A program made the position numbers and the translations under genes. A stretch of 64,000 nucleotides of DNA from Slackia heliotrinireducens DSM 20476 (lineage in GTDB: Bacteria > Actinomycetota > Coriobacteriia > Coriobacteriales > Eggerthellaceae), in contig NC_013165.1 in assembly GCF_000023885.1 (NCBI RefSeq), positions 1,426,001 to 1,490,000 of the forward strand. Reading direction: 5' to 3'. This document shows positions 32,189 through 40,580 of this stretch, piece by piece. The notes under the pieces were generated by a model. That model had not been told where the DNA came from. It was given only the letters and a program-made list of their open reading frames with translations, and did no database searches. Each line of letters opens with the position of its first letter. Position 1 is the first letter of the stretch.

Positions 32189-33601
32189 ATGTCGCAATTC
32201 AACGAAGTCACCCAGGACCTTATCCAGCAGATCGAATCCATCGTCGGCGAGGACTACTGCTACGTTGGCGAGCGCATCAATTCGGATTTCGCACGCGACG
32301 AAATGCCAATCTACGGCGCCCACATGCCCGATGTGGTGTGCGAGCCGGCCAACACCGAAGAAGTTTCGGTCGTCATGCGCGCCTGTTACGAAGCCAACGT
32401 GCCGGTGACGGTGCGCGGTGCGGGAACGGGCCTGGTCAGCGGCAGTGTCGCAGTCGAAGGCGGCGTCATGCTGTGCACCATGCGTATGGACAAGATCCTC
32501 GAGTACGACATGAACAACCTGTTCGTGCGCGTGCAGCCGGGCGTTCGCCTGTGCGACCTGGCCGCCGACGCGCTGGAGCACGACCTTATGTATCCGCCCG
32601 ATCCGGGTGAGAAGACCGCTTCCGTCGGCGGAAACGTGAGCACCAATGCGGGCGGCATGCGCGCCGTTAAGTACGGAACCACCCGCGACTACGTGTTGGC
32701 CATGACCGTTGTCCTGGCTGATGGCGAAATCCTGCAGATCGGCCGCCCCGTCACCAAGACGAGCACCGGTTACAGCCTGTTGCACCTGATGATCGGGTCG
32801 GAAGGCACCTTGGGAGTCATCACCGAGCTCACGCTGCGCCTCATTCCCAACCCGAAGGAGAACGCAAGCTTCCTGCTGCCGTTCGTGGACATCCACGCGG
32901 CCATGGCGTCGGTGCCGAAGATCAAACTGTCAGGTCTGGATCCGCAGTCCATCGAGTTCATGGAACGCGATATTGTGGATTCTTCGGCCGCGCATACCGA
33001 CAACTACATCATCCCCACGGAAGTCCAAGGTCAAGAGGCGGGTGCCTACATCTTGGTCACGTTCGACGGCAACGACATCGACGAGATTTTCCAGCGCGCC
33101 GAAACCCTGGCGGAACTGGCCGACGAGGCCGGAGCCTTCGACACGTTGGTACTGGAAGGCTCCGAGAAGCGCGCTGTGTGGGAGCTGCGCGGGGCGTTTC
33201 TGACCGCCATCGAGGCCGAAGAGAAGCTCATCGACGAGATGGACGTGGTGGTGCCGGTGGACTCGATCACCGAGTTCTTGGAATTCGTCCATAGCGAAGG
33301 GGAGAAGGTGGGCCTGCGCATCCGCTCCTTCGGGCATGCAGGCGACGGCAACCTGCATATCTACTGCTGCTCGCAAACGCTTGACGAAGAGGAGTTCCTC
33401 ATTCGCAACAAGAAGGTCATGGATGCGTCTTATGCGAAGTGTGCCGAGCTCAATGGCCAGGTGTCGGGCGAGCACGGCATCGGCGCCGCCAAGGCGACCT
33501 ATCTGGCGCAATCGGTGGGCGACACGCAGATGCGCCTCATGGCGGGCATCAAGGCCGCGTTCGACCCCAAGGGTATCCTGAACCCTGGCAAGGTGGTGTA
33601 A
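32189..33601 (+). CDS. GlcD-type FAD-linked oxidase/D-2-hydroxyacid dehydrogenase
   Basis: 470 residues. The FAD_binding_4 (PCMH) domain has 'VTVRGAGTGLVSGSVAV' and 'PPDPGEKTASVGGNVSTNAG', and the C-terminal FAD-oxidase domain has 'IRSFGHAGDGNLHIYCC' and 'GQVSGEHGIGAAK'. These are the marks of D-lactate dehydrogenase/glycolate oxidase subunit GlcD. No GlcE, GlcF or electron-transfer flavoprotein gene is adjacent in the window, so it may work with a distant partner. Substrate: a D-2-hydroxyacid, probably D-lactate, by family inference. Confidence 0.88.
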   Translation: MSQFNEVTQDLIQQIESIVGEDYCYVGERINSDFARDEMPIYGAHMPDVVCEPANTEEVSVVMRACYEANVPVTVRGAGTGLVSGSVAVEGGVMLCTMRMDKILEYDMNNLFVRVQPGVRLCDLAADALEHDLMYPPDPGEKTASVGGNVSTNAGGMRAVKYGTTRDYVLAMTVVLADGEILQIGRPVTKTSTGYSLLHLMIGSEGTLGVITELTLRLIPNPKENASFLLPFVDIHAAMASVPKIKLSGLDPQSIEFMERDIVDSSAAHTDNYIIPTEVQGQEAGAYILVTFDGNDIDEIFQRAETLAELADEAGAFDTLVLEGSEKRAVWELRGAFLTAIEAEEKLIDEMDVVVPVDSITEFLEFVHSEGEKVGLRIRSFGHAGDGNLHIYCCSQTLDEEEFLIRNKKVMDASYAKCAELNGQVSGEHGIGAAKATYLAQSVGDTQMRLMAGIKAAFDPKGILNPGKVV

Positions 33602-33632
33602 CACCTCGTCGCGTCAGTACTATATAGATACA

Positions 33633-33738
33633 GCCCGTCGGTTTGCGTCGGCGGGCTTGCTTGTTGGGTAGGGCCCGTCGGTTTGCGCCGACGGGCTTTC
33701 TTGTTCCGAACGAAAAACGCGCACCCCTTCGGGTGCGC
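33633..33738. terminator. Three consecutive hairpins between convergent genes
   Basis: Two near-identical stems (GCCCGTCGG...GGGC at 33633-33656 with loop-side changes, and GCCCGTCGG...CCGACGGGC at 33674-33696 followed by TTTCTTG) and a third, GCGCACCC-CTTC-GGGTGCGC, at 33719-33738. The first two look like a duplicated rightward terminator. Confidence 0.75.
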
Positions 33739-33779
33739 GCCTTGACAATGCGGTTCTGCCAGTGTGGTTGCCTGGCGGG

Positions 33780-34568
33780 TTAGTTGGCAGCGGCGACCTT
33801 GGAGTCGACATGCATGCCCATGCCGGCGGTGTGGGAAGCAACCGGGCTGGACAGGTAGATGACGGCGGTGGCCACTTCTTCGGGCTTCGCATAGCGCTTG
33901 TCCATGGCGTACTGGCCGGCCAGCATGGCCTGGGCCTCTTCGTGGGTCATGCTGTCGCCGAAGAAGTCCTTCTCGATGCGCAGCATCATCGGGGTGTCCA
34001 CCGGGCCGGGGCAGACGTAGTTCACATGGATGCCCAGGGGGCCGAGTTCCATGGCGACGCACTTGGTCAGGCCGGCGACGGCGTACTTGGAGCTGACGTA
34101 GGCGCTGTTGCCTGCGGTGGGCTCGAAGGCGGCGGCGGAAGCCACGACCACCATGGAGCCGGAGCCGTTCTCAATCAGCGTGGGGGCGGCGTACTTCATG
34201 GTCAGCATCACGGCGTAGACGTTCAGGGCGTAGGTCTTCTCGAAGATCTCGAGGGTCATATCCTGAACGGGCAGAGCCTGGCCTTCGTAACCGGCATTGG
34301 GGACCACGATGTTGATGGTGCCGAAGTGGGCCTTAGCAGCCTCGACCAGGTTCTTGATGTCCTCTTCGCTGTTCAGGTCGGCGACGAAACCCTTCACGCG
34401 GTCTTCGCCCACGCCCAGCTCGGCGCACAGAGCGTCGGCCTTTTCCTGGCGGGTGGACGAGAAAGCAACCTTGGCGCCCTCGGCCAGATAGCCGCGGACG
34501 ATGGCGGAACCGATGCCGCCCGTGCCGCCGGTAACCAGAACCACTTTGTCAGTCAGTTGAAGATCCAT
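33780..34568 (-). CDS. Short-chain dehydrogenase/reductase
   Basis: 262 residues from ATG 34568, with GGAGAGGAG upstream. Classical SDR motifs: NAD(P) loop 'VLVTGGTGGIGSAIV' near residue 10, 'VVPNAGYEG' (NAG), catalytic Ser in 'MVVVASAAA' and 'SAYVSSKYAV' (YxxxK). 'VCPGPVDTPM' is also standard. The FabG/hydroxysteroid dehydrogenase subgroup is large and the substrate cannot be assigned. Bile-acid or steroid dehydrogenases of this build are common in gut actinobacteria. It is isolated by terminators on its 3' side. Confidence 0.85.
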   Translation of the reverse strand: MDLQLTDKVVLVTGGTGGIGSAIVRGYLAEGAKVAFSSTRQEKADALCAELGVGEDRVKGFVADLNSEEDIKNLVEAAKAHFGTINIVVPNAGYEGQALPVQDMTLEIFEKTYALNVYAVMLTMKYAAPTLIENGSGSMVVVASAAAFEPTAGNSAYVSSKYAVAGLTKCVAMELGPLGIHVNYVCPGPVDTPMMLRIEKDFFGDSMTHEEAQAMLAGQYAMDKRYAKPEEVATAVIYLSSPVASHTAGMGMHVDSKVAAAN

Positions 34569-34927
34569 TGGAGTACTCCTCTCCGTTCGGTACGACATTC
34601 ACCTTTATATAGGTGCATTTGATAATTTAATAACCGCTGATTAGGATTTGCTTATCGAAAGGGGCGAACGTGCTTGAATCGGGCGAATTCGGTCATGTAT
34701 AAAGAACGAAAGAACAACGTCGAGTAAGTCAATCTGGACATAGAATTTTCAAGATTTTGTGGTGGAATGCATATTGGAGCCACAAAATATGACCGTTTGT
34801 AGGGTTATTTCGCCCTAATATGAAAAAACTTGGAGCGAACTTAAATTCTGGTCACACATTTGTTGAAGTTGGACTAAACTACAGGGACAGTTTAATGCAC
34901 GGAGTATTGCGCAAGAAGGGAACTGTA
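34569..34927 (+). promoter_or_regulatory. Control region of the sortase substrate, with inverted repeat
   Basis: 359 bp without a gene. ATTTTGTGG (34754-34762) is inverted as CCACAAAAT (34780-34788) with a 17-base gap, about 140 bp before the surface-protein start, a candidate operator. AT-rich compared with surroundings. Confidence 0.4.
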
Positions 34928-35521
34928 ATGAAGAAGATCGCAATCATGATGTGCAGCCTCGCTCTGGCTGCCGCATTGCCCATGAGCGCTGCGTTTGCAG
35001 TCGACACTCAAGCTGAGGGAACTGAAAGCCCGACCCAGGAAGACGTCAAGGGTAACGTCGCCATCGATGCTGGTCCTGACATGACTCTGGCCGTTGGCGA
35101 GTCCAAGGCACAGGCTGCCACCGTCACCCAGGACGGCAAGGACGTGACCGCTGATTACACGATCACCTACACCTCTGCCAACGAGGCCATCGCTACCGTC
35201 GCCGCTGACGGCACCGTGACCGCCGTTGCTGCTGGCAACACCACCATCACCGCAACCGCTGAGGCCGCTGGCGTTGCCACCCAGGCTGAAGAGGGCGCTC
35301 TGTCCGACTCCTACACGGTCACCGTCACCGAAGACAAGGCTGCTGACAACAAGGCTGCTGACAAGGACAAGGCCAAGGATAAGGGTACCGCTCCTGCCAA
35401 GGCTGACGACAAGAAGTCTCCTAAGACCGGTTCCGAAATCCCGGCTGCCGCTCTTGGCACCATCGCTTGCCTGGCCGTTGCCGGCGCTTCCGCCAGCGTT
35501 CTTCGCAAGAAGCTTCAGTAA
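34928..35521 (+). CDS. Cell-wall surface protein with Big2 domain and SPKTG sorting signal
   Basis: 197 residues from ATG 34928 (GAAGGGAA upstream). A Sec signal peptide (MKKIAIMMCSLALAAALPMS, cleavage after AFA) leads to one bacterial Ig-like (Big2) domain, with 'TYTSANEAIATVAADGTVTA' followed by 'VAAGNTTITATAE'. Then come an Ala/Lys/Asp linker and a sorting signal: SPKTG, hydrophobic helix, RKKLQ tail. SPKTG in place of LPXTG is a coriobacterial variant. The class B-type sortase 118 bp downstream is the probable anchoring enzyme. Only one Ig module, so it is more a short wall or pilus-like component than a long adhesin. Confidence 0.85.
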   Translation: MKKIAIMMCSLALAAALPMSAAFAVDTQAEGTESPTQEDVKGNVAIDAGPDMTLAVGESKAQAATVTQDGKDVTADYTITYTSANEAIATVAADGTVTAVAAGNTTITATAEAAGVATQAEEGALSDSYTVTVTEDKAADNKAADKDKAKDKGTAPAKADDKKSPKTGSEIPAAALGTIACLAVAGASASVLRKKLQ

Positions 35522-35544
35522 ATCTCTGAGCTAATGGCTCTACG

Positions 35545-35578
35545 ATGGGCTGGCACTCTGTGCGCCAGCCCATTTTTT
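35545..35578 (+). terminator. Strong intrinsic terminator
   Basis: ATGGGCTGGC pairs perfectly with GCCAGCCCAT around a 9-base loop, followed by a run of six T. It separates the surface-protein mRNA from the sortase gene. Confidence 0.9.
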
Positions 35579-35639
35579 ATGCTGCAAACACCATCTGCCT
35601 CATCTAGGTCGACACGCATTTCGAAAAGCAGGAACTACC

Positions 35640-36467
35640 ATGCGCCACGCAGCTGAACAGACAACCGAAAAGCGACTGAGCCCCGCATTGATTGCGGTTA
35701 TCGTCGTGCTTGTGCTTGCTTTGGCAGGCGCGGTTGGCGGCATCGCATATCTGGCGAAGGCGGGGGAGCAGACTGCAGAGCTCGAGCAGCGCGCCGAACA
35801 GACCGAGATTCCCGAAACCCCGGAAGTCCCAGACAGCACGGTGGAAGATACGCCTGATGAAACCCTGATTATCGATAACCCGGTGGACTTCGACGCTTTG
35901 CGTGAAGAAGCGCCTAACACCATGGGCTGGCTGTATGTGCCGAACACCAATATCAATCAGGCAGTCATGCAGCATCCCGAAGACAATTCGTTCTACTTGA
36001 CGCACAACGAGGCGGGGGAGGCTTTCGACCCCGGTGCGGCATTCATCGAGCTGTACAATTCGCCCGAGTTCACCGATTCGGTCACCGTGGTGTACGGCCA
36101 CAATTGGGAACCTGCCGAGCAGCAGTTCTACACGCTGCACAGGTTCCAAGAGGATGAATTCTTCGACGATAACGAACTGTTCTACATATATGCGCCGGGG
36201 CACATCTACACGTACAAGATTGTGAGTGCTTTTACCACTGACAACAGCCACATTCTGGCCACGTACGACTTCACCAACCCGGACCACTTCGCTTCGTTCG
36301 AGGACTGGATTGCAGCCCCCGAATCCATCGACGTGCACACGCGCGAGGTGGAGATGGATGAAAACTCGCGTATTGTGGTGCTTTCCACCTGTAACACCGG
36401 CGCCATCGAACAGTACAGCAGGTATCTCGTGTGTGGGGTGATGATCGATGACACCTCAACAAAATAG
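35640..36467 (+). CDS. srtB: Class B sortase
   Basis: 275 residues. One N-terminal membrane anchor (~residues 15-40), an acidic Pro/Glu linker, then a sortase domain from ~80: 'NTMGWLYVPNTNINQAVMQH', 'YLTHNEAGEAFDPGAAFI', catalytic His in 'VVYGHNWEP', catalytic Cys in 'IVVLSTCNTG' and Arg in 'YSRYLVCGV'. The spacing and the N-terminal helical part fit class B. It is likely to attach the SPKTG protein encoded just upstream. It overlaps the next gene (LCP) by 20 bp. Confidence 0.9.
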   Translation: MRHAAEQTTEKRLSPALIAVIVVLVLALAGAVGGIAYLAKAGEQTAELEQRAEQTEIPETPEVPDSTVEDTPDETLIIDNPVDFDALREEAPNTMGWLYVPNTNINQAVMQHPEDNSFYLTHNEAGEAFDPGAAFIELYNSPEFTDSVTVVYGHNWEPAEQQFYTLHRFQEDEFFDDNELFYIYAPGHIYTYKIVSAFTTDNSHILATYDFTNPDHFASFEDWIAAPESIDVHTREVEMDENSRIVVLSTCNTGAIEQYSRYLVCGVMIDDTSTK

Positions 36468-37701
36468 GTTTGACCTTCCCGAAATCGATTCGGGTTCCGA
36501 AGAGCAATTCGTGGTCGATCCGTCGCGGTTTGCCCCGAAATCCCCCGAACGCAACCCTCAATCTGGGTCGGGGCATTCGGGCGGTGCTACGCGAGGCGTC
36601 ACGGTGACCAAAGCCGACGAGGACGGCATGGTGGTCATCCGCACCCGCAAGCGCAAACGCAAGGGACGTCGCTCCAAGAAGCGCGGCATGGCTAGAAAGA
36701 CGAAGATTGCCCTGATTATCATCGGGGTTTTGGCGTTGCTGCTGGCTATTGCCGTAGGAACGCTTGTGTACATGCTGAATTCGGGCGAATCCAAGATGCA
36801 CGGCGAGTTCACGGGCATCGTGCATGCGCCTGAAACCGTTGTGACCCAAAACGACGGCAAGACCATCGAATACAACGGCCACACGTACGAATACAACGAG
36901 AATGTTGTATCGGTCCTGGTCATGGGCTTAAGTGACGAATCCATGTACGACGGGAATCCGGATGCGCACTGCGCCGACGCAGTCATCCTGGTTGCTATGG
37001 ATACGGAAACCAACGAGATGAAGCTCATCGTGGTTCCCCGTAACTCCGTGGCGGAAGTGGACATGTACGAAGGGTCCAAGCTGGTGGAAACGCGCCCGTT
37101 GCCTCTGACGCTTGCTTATCCGACAGTGGTGGGTGGCACCGAGGACGAGGCGGCCGCAAACGTCGCGCGTTCGGTTTCGCGTCTGATGTACAACATGCCC
37201 ATCAACTACTATCTGGGCATCGAGCAGGACGCGTTCGTCGGGTCGGTCGACGCGCTGGGCGGCGTGACCGTCACGGCGCTGCAGACCATCCCCGGCACCA
37301 ACTATGTCGAAGGTGAGGAATGCCTGCTCATCGGTGAAGACGCACTCAAGTATGTGAAATGGCGCGACACGTCTGTGGCCGAATCTGCCCTGGACCGCCA
37401 GGAGCGCCAGATGCAGTTCGTGAAGGCGTTCGCGTCAAAGGCCCGCAATTCGAGCGTGACCGAGCTGGTTGGCCTGTACAACGACCTGTCGGCTGACATG
37501 GTCACCAACCTGGGCGCCAGCGAAGTCGCCTATATGGCCAGCTGCCTCATTTCCGGCGAGAATGCGAGCTTGGACATGGTTTCCCTTACGGGCACCACCG
37601 AAAAGACCGATGAACTGGGCAAACCTTTGGAATTCTATTACTTGGACGAAGACAGCGTGACCGAGGCGGTTCTGGCCGCGTTCTACACGCAGATCGATTA
37701 G
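36448..37701 (+). CDS. LytR-CpsA-Psr family glycopolymer ligase
   Basis: 417 residues. A long cytoplasmic N-terminus with basic patches, one membrane segment at about residues 88-112 ('TKIALIIIGVLALLLAIAVG') and an external LCP domain from ~150: 'VSVLVMGLSDES', 'CADAVILVAMDTETNEMKLI', 'VPRNSV', and 'DALGGVTVTAL' with 'YVKWRDTS' at the usual R/D positions. LCP enzymes move undecaprenyl-linked polymers onto peptidoglycan. Overlap with the sortase gene and the chain-length genes that follow suggest wall glycopolymer assembly. Confidence 0.85.
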   Translation: MTPQQNRFDLPEIDSGSEEQFVVDPSRFAPKSPERNPQSGSGHSGGATRGVTVTKADEDGMVVIRTRKRKRKGRRSKKRGMARKTKIALIIIGVLALLLAIAVGTLVYMLNSGESKMHGEFTGIVHAPETVVTQNDGKTIEYNGHTYEYNENVVSVLVMGLSDESMYDGNPDAHCADAVILVAMDTETNEMKLIVVPRNSVAEVDMYEGSKLVETRPLPLTLAYPTVVGGTEDEAAANVARSVSRLMYNMPINYYLGIEQDAFVGSVDALGGVTVTALQTIPGTNYVEGEECLLIGEDALKYVKWRDTSVAESALDRQERQMQFVKAFASKARNSSVTELVGLYNDLSADMVTNLGASEVAYMASCLISGENASLDMVSLTGTTEKTDELGKPLEFYYLDEDSVTEAVLAAFYTQID

Positions 37702-37720
37702 AGGAGAGGAGAGCCGTCAG

Positions 37721-38392
37721 ATGACGCTTTTGGAGTTGCTTCATCTGCTCCGCGAACGTTTGGCGCTGGTGGTTGCGCTTCCCGTGATATTCGGGCTGAT
37801 CGCGGCCATCGTGTGCTGGGGCTTCATGCCCAACCAGTACACCGCCGAGGTGAGCATCTACGCGCTGGCCCATCTGGAATCCAGCTCGCAGAACGGCGAT
37901 TACGTGACGTCCAGCGACCTGAGCGCTTCTCAGATGCTGGCCAACGACTTTGCCGAGCTCGCCAAAAACGAGCAGGTACAGTCGCAGACCGCTGACGTTT
38001 TGGGTCTCGAGAACCTGAACGATTACGAGATTCAAATCACGTCGTCCACCACGACGCGTGTTATCAAGGTGGCCGTGACCAGCGAAGACCCGGACTCCGC
38101 GGCCTTGGTTGCCAACGAGCTGGTGGCGCAGCTGTCCGACGCAGCCATCCGCGTCATGGAGGTCGAGGCCGTCAACGTGGTGTCCGACGCGAAGGCACCC
38201 ACGTCGCCGTCCGGCCCCAACCGCCTGATGTACGCCATGGTGGCGGTTCTGGCGGGTCTGTTCCTGGCCATCGCGCTGGTGGTTCTGGAAGACATGCTGA
38301 ACACCACCGTCCGTTCCGACCAGGAGGTTCAGGAGCTTCTGGGTCTGCCTGTCATCGGACGATATCCGCTTGAGAAGGGAGGTCGCCGATAA
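37721..38392 (+). CDS. Wzz/YveK-type polysaccharide chain-length regulator
   Basis: 223 residues with two membrane segments (~14-36 and ~168-190) flanking an external domain; 'MPNQYTAEVSIYALAHLESS' follows the first segment and 'SPSGPNRLMYAMVAVLAG' leads into the second. This is the CapA/YveK adaptor form. It starts after GAGGAGAGGAG and its TAA overlaps the next ATG, so it is coupled to the tyrosine kinase, which it is expected to activate. Confidence 0.85.
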   Translation: MTLLELLHLLRERLALVVALPVIFGLIAAIVCWGFMPNQYTAEVSIYALAHLESSSQNGDYVTSSDLSASQMLANDFAELAKNEQVQSQTADVLGLENLNDYEIQITSSTTTRVIKVAVTSEDPDSAALVANELVAQLSDAAIRVMEVEAVNVVSDAKAPTSPSGPNRLMYAMVAVLAGLFLAIALVVLEDMLNTTVRSDQEVQELLGLPVIGRYPLEKGGRR

Positions 38393-39231
38393 TGGCCGGT
38401 CGTAAGAAGAAGGTCAAGAACCTCCGCCCGACGCTCGACATCGCTCAGAGCACGGGCATCCGCAACGCGGCGTCTACGCTGTTGGCGAACATCGACTTCT
38501 CCAGCGTCGACAAGCCCATCCAGTCCATCTGCATCACGTCCGCCACGCCCAACGAGGGCAAGACGACCACGGCGCTTTCGCTGGCCGCAGCCATCGGCCA
38601 GTCGGGACGAACGTGCCTGCTTATCGAGGGCGACATGCGCCGCCGTTCGCTTCGCGCAGCACTCAACGTGCATCCCACCGCAGGCCTGCATGCGGTGCTG
38701 ACGGGCGCGTCCACCATCGACAACGCCGTGGTGGGCACGTCGCTCATGAACGTGTACTTCCTGGATGCCGAGCCGGGCATTCCCAATCCCGAGGCCATCA
38801 TCTCGTCGAAGCACTTCAAGGCCATGCTCGAGCAGCTGTGCCGCACGTTCAACTTCGTCATCTTCGATACGCCGCCCGTTGCCGCATTCGCCGACGCCGT
38901 GGTGCTCAGCCGCCTGGTCGACGGCACCATTCTGGTGCTGCGCGAAGGTCAGACTAAGCGTCAAGACGCCTTGCTGGCCACCGAGCAGATGCAATCCGTC
39001 GGCGCCAACCTGCTGGGCATCGTGCTCAACGGCGTGAAGGCCGGCAGCGGCGGCGGCTACGATTACTACTACGGCTACTATTACGAAGAGAAGACCGTGC
39101 CCGAGGGAAGCCCCGAGGCTGTAGAGGCTCTGAAGACCGCCGCGAAATACACCAGCGGATCCGCTAAGAAAAAGCCGGCTTCGAAGTCGCCCATAAGCGC
39201 CGTGAAGATCGGCCGCCACGGGAAGGAATAA
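38392..39231 (+). CDS. Bacterial tyrosine kinase (CpsD/CapB/YwqD type)
   Basis: 279 residues. Walker A 'SATPNEGKTTTALSLA' (~residues 52-67), Walker A' 'TCLLIEGDMRRRS', Walker B 'FVIFDTPPVAAFAD', and a tyrosine cluster 'YDYYYGYYYEE' near residue 225 that is the autophosphorylation site. Unlike most BY-kinases, ~45 residues follow the cluster, rich in Lys, Ser and Ala. The partner phosphatase gene is 58 bp downstream. Confidence 0.9.
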   Translation: MAGRKKKVKNLRPTLDIAQSTGIRNAASTLLANIDFSSVDKPIQSICITSATPNEGKTTTALSLAAAIGQSGRTCLLIEGDMRRRSLRAALNVHPTAGLHAVLTGASTIDNAVVGTSLMNVYFLDAEPGIPNPEAIISSKHFKAMLEQLCRTFNFVIFDTPPVAAFADAVVLSRLVDGTILVLREGQTKRQDALLATEQMQSVGANLLGIVLNGVKAGSGGGYDYYYGYYYEEKTVPEGSPEAVEALKTAAKYTSGSAKKKPASKSPISAVKIGRHGKE

Positions 39232-39288
39232 TCGAAAAACGCATCGGTGCTGACCTTCGGGTCAGCGCCTGCTTTTGAGAGGTTAACC

Positions 39289-39915
39289 ATGCGAGACGAA
39301 CATTGCCATATCATCTGGGGCGTCGACGACGGGTCCGACAGCTTCGACATGACGCGCGAAATGGTGAAGGCGGCCTTGTCCGCCGGCATCGACGAGATCG
39401 TGTGCACGCCGCACATGCGCTGGAGCGACTTCGATAAGCGCGTGGTGCAGGAACGCTTCGCAAGGCTGTCCAGCGCGGTGCCTAGCATCAAGTGGACGCT
39501 GGGTTACGAGGTGTATTACAAGCGGCTGCTCGAGATCGGCATCGAGCATGCGCCCGAGTTCACCATCGGCGACACGAACATGATCCTGCTGGAATTCAAC
39601 AGCGGCGCCGTGGTGTCGGACGACTGGCAGCGCGTGTTCTACAAGCTGCAGAGCACCTACGGGCTGGACATCACACTGGCGCATCCCGAGCGGTACGCGA
39701 CGGTGCTGGAGAACTTCGACATCGTGTACCAGTTCGCCGACATGGGCATACGCATGCAGGTGAGCGCGGGAGATTTGTACCGCGGCATGTTCGACAAGGG
39801 CGCCAAGTGCGCGAAACGCCTGATAAAGGAAGGTTTGTGCGATGCCATCGTGAGCGACGCGCATTGCCCGGAGCACTACGAGGACTTTGCGCGCGCCGTT
39901 AAGAAATGGGGCTAG
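39289..39915 (+). CDS. PHP-family tyrosine phosphatase (CpsB/YwqE type)
   Basis: 208 residues from ATG 39289 (GAGAGG upstream). Metal-binding PHP motifs: 'MRDEHCHIIWGVDDGS', 'IVCTPHMRW', 'GYEVYY', 'LAHPERYA' and 'IVSDAHCPEHY'. CpsB enzymes dephosphorylate the cognate tyrosine kinase and so control capsule or exopolysaccharide export. It ends the wall-polymer operon; no glycosyltransferases follow in the window. Confidence 0.9.
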   Translation: MRDEHCHIIWGVDDGSDSFDMTREMVKAALSAGIDEIVCTPHMRWSDFDKRVVQERFARLSSAVPSIKWTLGYEVYYKRLLEIGIEHAPEFTIGDTNMILLEFNSGAVVSDDWQRVFYKLQSTYGLDITLAHPERYATVLENFDIVYQFADMGIRMQVSAGDLYRGMFDKGAKCAKRLIKEGLCDAIVSDAHCPEHYEDFARAVKKWG

Positions 39916-39960
39916 CGAGGCTGCGGTCGATATGTGATTCAGCTTTGTAAGAGAGGGTCG

Positions 39961-39984
39961 GGGCCGATGCGCCTCGGCCTTTTT
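39961..39984 (+). terminator. Intrinsic terminator of the CpsB operon
   Basis: GGCCGA and TCGGCC pair around TGCGCC, followed by a run of five T. Confidence 0.8.
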
Positions 39985-40403
39985 GCTGTTGTCTGCCTGA
40001 CGCCGAACGCGAAACGGGGGTGTTGTGCCGCGTGCCGGGTGCTGCTATGCTTCAAACGCGTGAGCGGGCCCCGACTCGAAGGTCAGGGCCCGCCCATGAG
40101 AAGGAAGGACCTGCGCTTGGCATGCGACCGACCATGGTGGTGGGAAGGTCGGCAGGTTGGAAAGCCAAGCGCCGGTTCGCTCGGTAAGTGCGGGCCTTAT
40201 GGCTCGCATTCGCATTTTCGGGGGCCTGTTTCTGGCTGGGCCTTCGATTGGACACCCGTTCTGCGGTCATGGCTGTTCAGCTAACCATTTAAGCCATGGC
40301 TTAATAAAATACTAAGCCAATCGGGCGAGCAGTCAACTCCGATACACAAATCAACCGAATCCATATATATGCTCGGGACATCGGGGGACAACGGGGGGAC
40401 ATC
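39985..40403 (+). other. Intergenic region with nested inverted repeats, possible structured RNA
   Basis: GCGGGCCC (40064-40071) pairs with GGGCCCGC (40086-40093). CCTGCGCTTGGC (40110-40121) pairs with GCCAAGCGCCGG (40164-40175) at 11 of 12 positions plus a wobble, and inside it CCGACC pairs with GGTCGG. Such nested stems are unusual in a spacer and would suit a non-coding RNA or leader. No known RNA signature is recognised, and no frame has a ribosome site. Confidence 0.4.
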
Positions 40404-40424
40404 GGGGACGGAGGTGTTTGTCCC
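40404..40424 (+). repeat. REP-like palindrome upstream of the RAYT gene
   Basis: GGGGACGGAGGTGTTTGTCCC followed by TTCGCTAACG. The reverse complement of the repeats at 41338-41425 reads GGGGACGGAGCCTTCTGTCC(C)TTCGTTGACG, so the transposase gene lies between inverted copies. Confidence 0.65.
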
Positions 40425-40580
40425 TTCGCTAACGAATCTGGAATAGCGTCAATGCATTTGCCCAGCGTATTCGCCAATTTCAACAATCGGCTGACAAGCC
40501 GAGCCATCGGTCTTGCAGACACCCATGGGCAGTGCTAGCATTCGCGTTCCTCAATCTGGGATTCGAGAATCGAGGTGCTT

